Of a stretch of DNA of 64,000 nt, positions 41,584 to 49,121 are shown in pieces. Location: the NCBI RefSeq assembly GCF_042310355.1, contig NZ_JBHJMR010000007.1, forward strand, positions 1 through 64,000. Reading direction: 5' to 3'. Position 1 is the stretch's first letter. The number at the start of each line of letters is the position of its first letter. This DNA is from Wenzhouxiangella sp042310355. GTDB taxonomy: Bacteria; Pseudomonadota; Gammaproteobacteria; Xanthomonadales; Wenzhouxiangellaceae. Position numbers and translations under genes: made by a program. Below the pieces are notes generated by a model. That model was not told the origin of the DNA and did no database searches. It worked only from the letters and a program-made list of their open reading frames with translations.

Positions 41584-43773
41584 CTCGGCCAGCGGCATCG
41601 GCCGTCCGAAGTAGAACCCCTGGAGCATGTCGCAGCCGAGAGCCGCCAGCAGGTCCGCCTGCTCGGCCGTTTCCACGCCCTCGGCCACGACCTCGAGCTG
41701 CAGGGCCTGGGCCATCTTCACCAGGGCTTCGACCAGGGCATGCTTCTGCGGACTTTCGGTCATGTCCTGCACGAACACCCGGTCGATCTTGATCTGGCCG
41801 ACGGGAAACTTCTTCAGGTAGGTCACCGAGGAATAGCCCTGACCGAAGTCATCGATCGCCAGGCGAATCCCCTCCGCATTGAGCCTTCGCAACAAGCGGT
41901 GCTGGCGCTCCTTGTCGGGCATGAGCACCGACTCGGTGATCTCGAAGGTGAGCCGCTCGCGCGGCATCCGGCTTGCGTCGATGATCTCGAGCCAGCGCAT
42001 GACGGTGCGTCGATCGTTGAACTCGCGCGATGAACGATTGAGCGCCAGGCCGATATCCAGGCCGGCGCGCAACATGGCCTCGTAGTCGCGGCACACCCGA
42101 CGCAGTACCAGGCCGCCCAGTTCACGGATCATGCCCGTTCGCTCGGCAACCGGAATGAACTGCGCCGGCCCCAGCAGGCCGCGCCGGGGATGCTGCCAGC
42201 GCAGCAACGCCTCGGCACCGACCAGTCGCCGACCGCGCGCGTCCATGATCGGCTGGTAGTAGACGAGAAACTGGTTCTGCGACAGGCCGCGCTTGATCTC
42301 GTTGTGCAGGTTCAGGTGGGACTCGGCCTGCTGGCGCAGCGACTCGTTGAAGAAATGACTCGTGCCGCGACCGGCGGCTTTTGCCGCATACATCGCCAGA
42401 TCGGCGTGCTTAAGCAGGTCACCGACCGAATGCCCGTCCTCGGGATAGACCGCGATGCCGATGGATCCGTCGATGGTCACGTCGTGACCCTTGATCGACA
42501 ACACCGGGTGCAGCGCCTCGAGCAGCTTGTTGGCGACCAGTTCCGCATCAATCGGGTCAGCCAGCTGATGCAGCAGCACCACGAACTCGTCACCGCCAAA
42601 GCGACCGACAAGATCCTGACCACGCAACACGGTGCCGAGCCGCCCGGCGATGGCCTGGAGCAGCTCATCGCCCGCCTCGTGACCGAGCGAGTCGTTGATT
42701 TCCTTGAAATGATCGAGATCGATGAACAACAACCCGAACCGACCGTGTTCGCGCCGGCCCCGATGAATGGCCTCGCCCAGCTGGTGGACAAAATACTCCC
42801 GGTTGGGGAGATCGGTGAGGCTGTCGAAGCGCGCCTGGTAGCTGATCGTCGACAGCGCGCCCTGCAAGCGGCGGCGGCTGACCATCAGGCCGAAGATCAG
42901 GACCGCGAGCGCGAGGTTGACGGACGAACCGGCCAGCCATTGCCAGCGGTAAGACATCAACGGCGCCTCCCAACTGCCACCGGGAGGCGCGGCCGCCAGC
43001 TCCCAGCCGCCAATCGGCAGGTCGACGGCGACGGTCACCGGATCCAGGTCCCACCAGCCGGGTTCACCGAGAATGACCTTGCCTTCCTCCTCGGCCCCAC
43101 GACCGCCGCGCAGGCCCACGTTCCAGTTCTGTGGGGCCGTCAAACCGGCATCCCTGAACAGGCGCTCATGATCGATAACCACCGAGATGACGCCCCACAG
43201 CTCGCCACCGTCCCGCTCGTAGACGGGCAGGCGCCCGATCAGCGCCCGGCCGCCCTGGACGAGATCCACCGGTCCGTCGATGACGATGTCGCCGGCATCG
43301 ATGGCGGCCTGGATCGACCCGAACTGCTCCGGGCTTTCGCGGTAATCGAGGCCGAGGGCCGCTTCGTTGCCTTCGCGCGGGTAGATGTAGCGAATGACCA
43401 GGTCCGGTGCTGCGGCGATGTGGCGGGTGTGGAGGTCGGCGGTCAGCAGCTCCGAAACCAGCCGCTCGAAGCGATCCGGATCCAGTTCGGGCGTAAGCGC
43501 GATCTCGGCCCGCAGGGTACGCATGCTGATCAGGTTTGCGTTGAGGTGCCCCTCGACGCGGGCCCGGTAGGTCGACAGCTCCTGCAGGGCGACGAAACGC
43601 TGCAGATCGGCATCGCGTTGCTGCTCACCCTGGACGAACCGGGTCAACAGGAGCTGACCGCAGAGGAAGACGGCCAGCGCGGCGAGCACGCTCAGGCCGA
43701 CGCGCACGCCCGCCTCCCTGGAGGGTGAGATATCTTGGAAGTCATTTCGAGCGGGTCCCCGACTCGGCTCCAT
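41545..43773 (-). CDS. CHASE-GGDEF-EAL membrane c-di-GMP enzyme
   Basis: A 742-residue inner-membrane signalling protein. An N-terminal transmembrane helix (LSVLAALAVFLCGQLLL) is followed by a periplasmic CHASE domain with LVIRYIYPREGNEAALGLDY and VQGGRALIGRLPVY. A second helix near 290 comes next, then GGDEF with intact GRFGGDEFVVLL, and EAL with AEALLRWQHP, FEITESVL, LAIDDFGQGYSSVTYL, KIDRVFV and AEGVET. Both active sites look complete, so direction of activity cannot be predicted. The start ATG 43773 has AAAGGGG upstream; a longer frame to 43884 has no support. The 3' end overlaps apbE by 39 bases, tail to tail. Confidence 0.92.
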   Translation of the reverse strand: MEPSRGPARNDFQDISPSREAGVRVGLSVLAALAVFLCGQLLLTRFVQGEQQRDADLQRFVALQELSTYRARVEGHLNANLISMRTLRAEIALTPELDPDRFERLVSELLTADLHTRHIAAAPDLVIRYIYPREGNEAALGLDYRESPEQFGSIQAAIDAGDIVIDGPVDLVQGGRALIGRLPVYERDGGELWGVISVVIDHERLFRDAGLTAPQNWNVGLRGGRGAEEEGKVILGEPGWWDLDPVTVAVDLPIGGWELAAAPPGGSWEAPLMSYRWQWLAGSSVNLALAVLIFGLMVSRRRLQGALSTISYQARFDSLTDLPNREYFVHQLGEAIHRGRREHGRFGLLFIDLDHFKEINDSLGHEAGDELLQAIAGRLGTVLRGQDLVGRFGGDEFVVLLHQLADPIDAELVANKLLEALHPVLSIKGHDVTIDGSIGIAVYPEDGHSVGDLLKHADLAMYAAKAAGRGTSHFFNESLRQQAESHLNLHNEIKRGLSQNQFLVYYQPIMDARGRRLVGAEALLRWQHPRRGLLGPAQFIPVAERTGMIRELGGLVLRRVCRDYEAMLRAGLDIGLALNRSSREFNDRRTVMRWLEIIDASRMPRERLTFEITESVLMPDKERQHRLLRRLNAEGIRLAIDDFGQGYSSVTYLKKFPVGQIKIDRVFVQDMTESPQKHALVEALVKMAQALQLEVVAEGVETAEQADLLAALGCDMLQGFYFGRPMPLAELLERFCGGRVLE

Positions 43774-43889
43774 CCCCTTTAAAGAGCCAGAGTAAAGGCA
43801 GGCGTTTCGTTCGGCAAGTCCGCATCCGGGCCGCGCGTGCCACGACCAACCACTGGTGTAAACTGAAGCTTTGAGGGAGATCAACTACG

Positions 43890-44264
43890 ATGACCATCGC
43901 ATTCTGGTGTGTACTGGTCGCCGGCGTGATGCCGATCGTCCTTGCGGGCGTGGCCAAGGCGGGCGACAAGTCCTTCAACAATCGCCGCCCGCGCGACTGG
44001 TACGAATCCGTCTCCGGCTACCGGAAACGCGCCTGGTGGGCCCAGCAGAACAGCCACGAGGCGTTTCCGCTGTTTGCGGCCGCGGCCCTCGTGGCCCATT
44101 TCGCCGGCGCCGCGCAGCCACTCGTGGACGCGTTGGCCATCGCTTTCATCGCCTTTCGCATCGCCTACGGCATCTGCTACCTGGCCGACATTCACCTGGC
44201 CCGCTCCCTGATGTGGCTGGGCGGATTCTTCTGCTGCGTCTGGCTGTTCGTCGCCGGTGTTTGA
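43890..44264 (+). CDS. MAPEG-family membrane protein
   Basis: A 124-residue membrane protein with about four hydrophobic helices. The family-like stretch NNRRPRDWYESVSGYRKRA precedes AQQNSHEAFPLFAAAAL (the conserved N-x-x-E/A-x-P helix of MAPEG), and RIAYGICYLAD lies near the C-terminus. Eukaryotic MAPEG enzymes act in eicosanoid and glutathione metabolism; bacterial roles are mostly undefined. The AGGGAG ribosome-binding site precedes the ATG at 43890. Single gene. Confidence 0.85.
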   Translation: MTIAFWCVLVAGVMPIVLAGVAKAGDKSFNNRRPRDWYESVSGYRKRAWWAQQNSHEAFPLFAAAALVAHFAGAAQPLVDALAIAFIAFRIAYGICYLADIHLARSLMWLGGFFCCVWLFVAGV

Positions 44265-44306
44265 TGCGACCGAACCCGAAGACGTTGACGCTGCGCGGGC
44301 CGCGCT

Positions 44307-44356
44307 TTAGTGTACTCCGTCACTCACCTTGTAACTTATAGAGCGCGGTACACTAA
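44307..44356. promoter_or_regulatory. Inverted repeat upstream of the YkvA-like gene
   Basis: TTAGTGTAC (44307-44315) and its exact reverse complement GTACACTAA (44348-44356) are separated by 32 bases of AT-richer DNA, about 50 bases before the ATG at 44407. This could be a regulator site or a paired operator around the promoter. There is no supporting regulator nearby. Confidence 0.4.
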
Positions 44357-44406
44357 GCTATGCGCCTGACCCGCTCGCTGTCCAAGAACATGCAGGGAAT
44401 CGACCC

Positions 44407-44979
44407 ATGAGCCTCAAAATCACACTCGACTTTTCCGAAAAGGATCTCGAACGCTTTCGCGACATGGCCCGCAAGGCCATGGACAACACGCGCGAGCAAA
44501 AACCCGAACAGATCATCAGCAGCGCACGCAAGTTGATCGAGGAAGCCTCCGAGCGAGGCAAGAGCAGTGAGTTCGTCCGCAGCCGCCTCGATATGCTCGG
44601 CCTGCTCATCGATATGCTCGAAGACGAAGGCTGGGGCATGCAGGAAGTCGGCCGCCAGAGGGTGCTGGCCGCCCTGGCCTACTTCAACGACCCGCAGGAT
44701 CTGATCCCGGACCACATTCCCGGCCTGGGATTCCTCGACGACGCCATCATGATCGAACTGATGGCGCGCGAACTCAAGCCGGAGGTCGAGGCCTACCGGG
44801 ACTTCGTCAACTACCGCGAAGCCGAAGCCAATCGACGCGGCATGAAGCCCGAGGAACTCAATCGGGGGGACTACCTCAAGTCCCGCGAGCAGGAGCTTCT
44901 CTCGCGCATGCGCCGGCGGCGGCGCCGCGGCGGTGGCGGTAGCGGCGGCTCGGGCAAGTCGCCCTTCTCACTGTTCTGA
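44407..44979 (+). CDS. YkvA family (DUF1232) protein
   Basis: A 190-residue protein with the DUF1232 signature YFNDPQDLIPDHIPGLGFLD in its centre. It has a long charged N-terminal helix (FSEKDLERFRDMARKAMDN) and a Gly-rich basic tail (RRRRRGGGGSGGSGKSPF). Function is unknown across the family. The ends of this gene and the convergent acetyltransferase gene overlap by 12 bases. Confidence 0.87.
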   Translation: MSLKITLDFSEKDLERFRDMARKAMDNTREQKPEQIISSARKLIEEASERGKSSEFVRSRLDMLGLLIDMLEDEGWGMQEVGRQRVLAALAYFNDPQDLIPDHIPGLGFLDDAIMIELMARELKPEVEAYRDFVNYREAEANRRGMKPEELNRGDYLKSREQELLSRMRRRRRRGGGGSGGSGKSPFSLF

Positions 44980-45435
44980 TCCTGCCGCACGGAGCATCTC
45001 GAGGTGCGGAATGCCGTCCTCGAGGTACGGCTCGCTGACGACCCTGAATCCGAGTTCGGTGTAGAAACGCTCGAGATACTGTTGCGCGGAAATCCGCAAC
45101 GCCATGCCGGGGAAATGCGCCTCGGCGGTCTCGATGCCGCGATGCATCAGTTCCCGCCCCAGGCCGCTGCCGCGCGCCGACTGCGTCGTCAGCACGCGGC
45201 CGATGGACGGCTCGGCAAATCGCCCGCCCGGCGGCAGTACTCGGGCGTAAGCCAGCACATCATGGCCGGACCAGGCCGCGACATGCAGGCCGCAACCATC
45301 GAGCCCGTCGAGATCCTGGTAGGGACAGTCCTGCTCGACCACGAACACGGCCACCCTGGCAGCCAGGATGGCGTAAAGTCGATCGAGTGACAGCTCGTCG
45401 AAGCGCTCCACGCGCCATTTTATTGCCTGGGTCAT
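44968..45435 (-). CDS. elaA: GNAT N-acetyltransferase, ElaA type
   Basis: A 155-residue GNAT-fold protein. ElaA-like landmarks are LYAILAARVAVFVVEQDCPY near the N-terminus, GRVLTTQSARGSGLGRELM (the Q/R-x-x-G-x-G/A acetyl-CoA loop) and RISAQQYLERFYTELGF. The acceptor is unknown. The start MTQAIKW (45435) is chosen; an ATG at 45456 would overlap the start of the divergent gene. Confidence 0.88.
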   Translation of the reverse strand: MTQAIKWRVERFDELSLDRLYAILAARVAVFVVEQDCPYQDLDGLDGCGLHVAAWSGHDVLAYARVLPPGGRFAEPSIGRVLTTQSARGSGLGRELMHRGIETAEAHFPGMALRISAQQYLERFYTELGFRVVSEPYLEDGIPHLEMLRAAGSEQ

Positions 45436-45454
45436 CGCCGGAACGGTTACCGTC

Positions 45455-46546
45455 ATGAATGAAAGTGTGCATCATATCCGGCTGCTGGCCGGACTGGAAA
45501 TCGAGCCGGGAACGAATCCCGAGCGGGTGCTCGACCGACACCGGGCCGAGCGCCTGGCCGGCCACCTCGCCGAGGACCTCCAACGCACGGTCGCCTCGGT
45601 CGAGCGCGGCATGCTGGTGGTGGGCGCGGCCCTGTTCGAGCCGTTCGAATTGATGCGCCCCGGCTTTCCGGCCTGGGAGGCATTGGAAGAGCTGGCCCAG
45701 GCCACCCTGCGCGAGCGCGGTTTCGAGCCGCGCATCGTGGCGATCGGCGCCCACCGGGGCCGGATGCCGCACGAGGCACTTCAGCCGCCCGCACAAGCGC
45801 CGCAGGGCCTGTTTCTGGCGCTTCCGATGACGCTGACCTGCCCGGCCGAAGACGCCGAAGCGCTTCGCGACGCGCTCGAGGACGAACTGTTCGAACGCGG
45901 CAGCATCGATCCGCCGGCGCGCGCCCTGCTCGGCGAGTCCGCCGGCATCGACTCCGTGCACGGCCAGCTGCTGACCCTGGCCGACCTCATCGCCCTGCAG
46001 CATGTCCAGCTCGATGGTGCCGGACTGGGCGGTTTCTGGCCCGTGGTCGAACAGATACTGGTCGACGGCGAGCGCGATCACGACCACGAGTCGCTGCCCG
46101 GGGGTCTGCGAGCCTACTGGAAGGCCGGCTCGGGCGTGCAGATCCCCTTTGCCAGCCTCGACCAGTTCGACGGCGAAACCGACGATTACGCCCTTTGGTT
46201 GCGCGCCTTTCGCACGCTCACCACCATGCTCGACAGTCACGCCGTCGACTGGCACGCCCTGCCGGCGGACCCGGTCGTGTTCGACCCCGACACCCGCAGC
46301 ATGATCGAATCCGTCGGCGCGACCGAGCACGCCGACGGCGTAACGGTGCAGCACCATCCCGAAACCGGCCTGGTCGCCTGGACCGTCGTCGAGGACGGCC
46401 GCATGATGCACATTTACCCCCTGCGGCCGGAGTCGGCCGACCGCGTCATGCGCGAACTCGCCGCCCGTGGCCTGCCGCGCTTCGACGCCGACCAGCAGCT
46501 TCACACCAACCCGGAGACCGGCCGCCTGCGGCCGGCCGAAAAATGA
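45455..46546 (+). CDS. Conserved-looking hypothetical protein
   Basis: 363 residues, acidic, no signal peptide or membrane helix, and no family recognised. It begins MNESVHHIRLLAGLEIEPG. The middle carries GLFLALPMTLTCPAEDAEAL and HGQLLTLADLIALQHVQLDG. A His-rich acidic stretch (DGERDHDHESLPGG) could bind metal. The C-terminal part has VQHHPETGLVAWTVVEDGRM. It overlaps the downstream SET gene by 4 bases, so the two and the following oxidoreductase gene probably form an operon. Codon use and GC content match real genes in the region. Confidence 0.75.
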   Translation: MNESVHHIRLLAGLEIEPGTNPERVLDRHRAERLAGHLAEDLQRTVASVERGMLVVGAALFEPFELMRPGFPAWEALEELAQATLRERGFEPRIVAIGAHRGRMPHEALQPPAQAPQGLFLALPMTLTCPAEDAEALRDALEDELFERGSIDPPARALLGESAGIDSVHGQLLTLADLIALQHVQLDGAGLGGFWPVVEQILVDGERDHDHESLPGGLRAYWKAGSGVQIPFASLDQFDGETDDYALWLRAFRTLTTMLDSHAVDWHALPADPVVFDPDTRSMIESVGATEHADGVTVQHHPETGLVAWTVVEDGRMMHIYPLRPESADRVMRELAARGLPRFDADQQLHTNPETGRLRPAEK

Positions 46547-46878
46547 AGAAAACAGACTACGACGACAACCCGCTGGCCTACGTGGCCGAATCGCCGATTC
46601 ACGGCCACGGAGTCTTTGCCCGACGGCGCATCGAGCCGGACGCCTATATCGGCACCTACGAGGGCCCCGCCAGCGAAGAGGACGGCATGCACGTGCTATG
46701 GCTGTGGAACGAGGACACCGGGCAATGGGAAGGCATCGACGGCACCAACGAGATGCGTTTTCTCAACCACGCCCCCGAGCCCAATGCCGACTGGTGGGGT
46801 GACGAGCTCTATGCCCTGCGCAGGATCGAGCCCGACGAGGAGATCACCTTCGACTACGGCTGGGACGAGGAAGAATGA
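46543..46878 (+). CDS. SET-domain protein
   Basis: A 111-residue minimal SET domain. Family signatures are SPIHGHGVFARRRIEPDAYI at the N-terminus, MRFLNHAPEPNADWW (the N-H motif of the pseudoknot) and EEITFDYGW at the C-terminus. SET proteins are usually lysine methyltransferases using S-adenosylmethionine; the target in bacteria is generally unknown. There is no post-SET cysteine cluster. It is coupled to its upstream and downstream neighbours by 4-base overlaps. Confidence 0.88.
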   Translation: MKKTDYDDNPLAYVAESPIHGHGVFARRRIEPDAYIGTYEGPASEEDGMHVLWLWNEDTGQWEGIDGTNEMRFLNHAPEPNADWWGDELYALRRIEPDEEITFDYGWDEEE

Positions 46879-47921
46879 GCATGTCCGGCCGCATGCGCCG
46901 GATTGTCATCGCGCGTCCCGGCGGCTTCGATGCACTCGAGCTGATCGAGGAAGCCATACCCCGGCCGGGCCCGAACGAGATCGTCATCGCCTGCCGCGCC
47001 TGCGGCGTCAACTATGCCGACAGCATTATCCGGATGGGGCTCTACGCTTCGGCCAAGAAGCTCCACGGCTACCCCATCACGCCGGGCTTCGAGGCGGCCG
47101 GCACGATCGCCGCTGTCGGCGACGGCGTCGAAGGCTGGCGCAGCGGTGACGAAGTGATCGGACTGAGCCTTTTCAACGCTTACGCCAGCCACCTCAGGCT
47201 GCCGGCCGAAGGCGTGTTCGCCAAGCCGCTCGGCCTGAACTTCGAGCAGGCGGCCACCCTGCCGACCGTTTTCCTGACGGCCTGGTGGATGGTGCACCGC
47301 CAGGTTCATCCGCGGGCGGGGGAAACCTGGCTGGTGCATTCGGCCGCCGGCGGCGTCGGCTCGGCCCTGCTGCAGCTGGCTCGACTGGCCGGCGTGCGCG
47401 CGGTCGGCGTTGTCGGCGCCACCCACAAGGTCGACCACGCCCGCGCCATGGGCGCCGATGCCGTCATCGACAAGTCGAGCCAAAAGCTCTGGCAGCGGGC
47501 CCAAGCGCTCGCCCCGGCAGGCTATGACGCCATCTTCGATGCCAACGGCGTCGCCACGCTCGGACCGAGCTACAAACACCTGGCGCCGACGGGACGGCTG
47601 GTGATCTACGGCTTTGCCTCGATGCTGCCGCAAAACGGCCGCCTCAACTGGCTCAAGCTCGCGCGCGACTGGCTGCGCACGCCGCGCTTCAACCCGATGG
47701 ACATGACCCAGAGCAACCGCAGCGTATTGGCGGCCAACCTGAGTTTCCTGCAGTCGCACGCGCCGTCCATGCGCGAAGGCATGGAGTGGCTGCTCGAGCG
47801 CTTTGCCGACGGCCGCCTCGACCCCCTGCCGGTCGAGTCTTATACGCTCTCTCGAGCCGCAGAGGCCCAGCGGCGGATCGAATCCGGTCAGACGCTCGGC
47901 AAGCTCGCTCTGATTCCCTGA
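46875..47921 (+). CDS. Medium-chain NADPH:quinone oxidoreductase-like protein
   Basis: A 348-residue MDR-superfamily protein closest in style to quinone oxidoreductase or VAT-1. It has GVNYADSIIRMGLY, a GFEAAGTIAAVGDGVEGW substrate domain, and the nucleotide-binding loop VHSAAGGVGSALLQLARLAG. The cysteine and histidine zinc ligands of alcohol dehydrogenases are missing, so a zinc-free reductase is likely. The start could also be ATG 46881. It overlaps the SET gene by 4 bases. Substrate unknown. Confidence 0.87.
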   Translation: MSMSGRMRRIVIARPGGFDALELIEEAIPRPGPNEIVIACRACGVNYADSIIRMGLYASAKKLHGYPITPGFEAAGTIAAVGDGVEGWRSGDEVIGLSLFNAYASHLRLPAEGVFAKPLGLNFEQAATLPTVFLTAWWMVHRQVHPRAGETWLVHSAAGGVGSALLQLARLAGVRAVGVVGATHKVDHARAMGADAVIDKSSQKLWQRAQALAPAGYDAIFDANGVATLGPSYKHLAPTGRLVIYGFASMLPQNGRLNWLKLARDWLRTPRFNPMDMTQSNRSVLAANLSFLQSHAPSMREGMEWLLERFADGRLDPLPVESYTLSRAAEAQRRIESGQTLGKLALIP

Positions 47922-47955
47922 CGGCTTATGCTGTTCTTCTCGAAGGCAGGACAGG

Positions 47956-48438
47956 TCAGGAGTCCGGCTCGTCGACGCCGTCGTCGGATGCGGCGGCACG
48001 CGTGGCCTGCCAGGTCACCGCCCGCCAGCCCGGCTCGCGCTTGCGAAACACCCCGGTATTGAGATACTCGCCGATGACCTCGCCGTCCTGGCGGGCCATG
48101 AGACGAAACGTGACCACCGCGGTATCGCCGAAGACGCGGATGGTGATGTCCCGGGCCGAGTACTCGGGCGGCGCCGACGCATCCGCCTCCCCGGCATCAT
48201 CCGACGCCGACAGCGAAGCCATGATCTCGTCCTTGCCGAAACGCCGGCCATCGGAGCCGGTATAGATCAGGTCATCGGCCCAGAAGCGCTCGTGCACGGC
48301 CGCGTCGTTGACCGAAGCCCCGTCGAGAAACCGCTCCAGCAGACGAGCCAGCTCCGCCTGATCCGCGGTCGAGGCGAACGTCCACGGCGACAGGCAAAGG
48401 CCGACAACAAGGCAGGTGATGGCAATCGGTCGTGTCAT
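47956..48438 (-). CDS. Exported SnoaL/NTF2-like (DUF4440) protein
   Basis: 160 residues. A Sec signal peptide (ITCLVVGLCLSPWTFAS, cleavage likely after FAS) precedes an NTF2-like fold with LLERFLDGASVNDAAVHERF, DLIYTGSDGRRFGKDEIM, and IRVFGDTAVVTFRLMARQD. The family includes enzymes and ligand-binding proteins, so function stays open. It ends with an acidic tail. Convergent with the oxidoreductase gene, and 21 bases downstream of yajQ on the opposite end. Confidence 0.8.
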   Translation of the reverse strand: MTRPIAITCLVVGLCLSPWTFASTADQAELARLLERFLDGASVNDAAVHERFWADDLIYTGSDGRRFGKDEIMASLSASDDAGEADASAPPEYSARDITIRVFGDTAVVTFRLMARQDGEVIGEYLNTGVFRKREPGWRAVTWQATRAAASDDGVDEPDS

Positions 48439-48459
48439 GGCGGCGGGCCCTCCTGTCGG

Positions 48460-48942
48460 TCAATCCCTGAAGTTCTTGAACTGTAGCGGCAGGCCGAGTT
48501 CCGCCTCGCGCAGCAGCGCCATGACGGCCTGCAGCTCGTCGCGCTTCTTGCCGGTAACGCGCACCTGCTCGCCCTGAATGCTGGCCTGGACCTTGAGCTT
48601 GGACTGCTTGACGAGCTTGACCATCTTCTTGGCCGTGTCGGCGTCGATGCCCACGCGAATGGTTACGTTGCGCGTCGCGGTCTTCGCCATGATCTCGGGC
48701 TCGTCGGCCTCCACGCCCTCGAGGTCGATGCCGCGCTTGGACAGCTTCGAATAGAGCACATCGAGCATCTGCTCGAGCTGGAACTCCGACTCCGTCCTGA
48801 GCGCGATCCGGTGGTCATCGAGTTCGAAGCTGGAATCGGTACCCTTGAAGTCGAAGCGGGTCGCGACCTCGCGGTTGGCCTGGTCGACGGCATTGGCCAC
48901 TTCGTGCTGGTCGACTTCGGACACGATATCGAACGACGGCAT
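48460..48942 (-). CDS. yajQ: YajQ-family nucleotide-binding protein
   Basis: 160 residues, matching the YajQ family in length and sequence: start MPSFDIVSEVDQHEVANAV, central RFDFKGTDSSFELDD, and GEQVRVTGKKRDELQAVMAL near the end. In Xanthomonas a homologue binds c-di-GMP and modulates transcription; elsewhere YajQ is implicated in tRNA or nucleotide binding. With two c-di-GMP enzymes in this window a signalling role is plausible but unproven. Single gene. Confidence 0.93.
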   Translation of the reverse strand: MPSFDIVSEVDQHEVANAVDQANREVATRFDFKGTDSSFELDDHRIALRTESEFQLEQMLDVLYSKLSKRGIDLEGVEADEPEIMAKTATRNVTIRVGIDADTAKKMVKLVKQSKLKVQASIQGEQVRVTGKKRDELQAVMALLREAELGLPLQFKNFRD

Positions 48943-49121
48943 GCAGATTCTCCGGGTAACGTGAAGCGCTCATCATACGATCAAATGACCTGCGGCTGAA
49001 CGCCTCCGACCCGCCCCCACCTTGCCTTCGGATCACCACGAAGACGCAATGGCGCCGCCGACCGCGGCTATACTGCCGCTGAAAAGCGCATTCCATCTCC
49101 GACCACTCCAGAGGGCATTCG

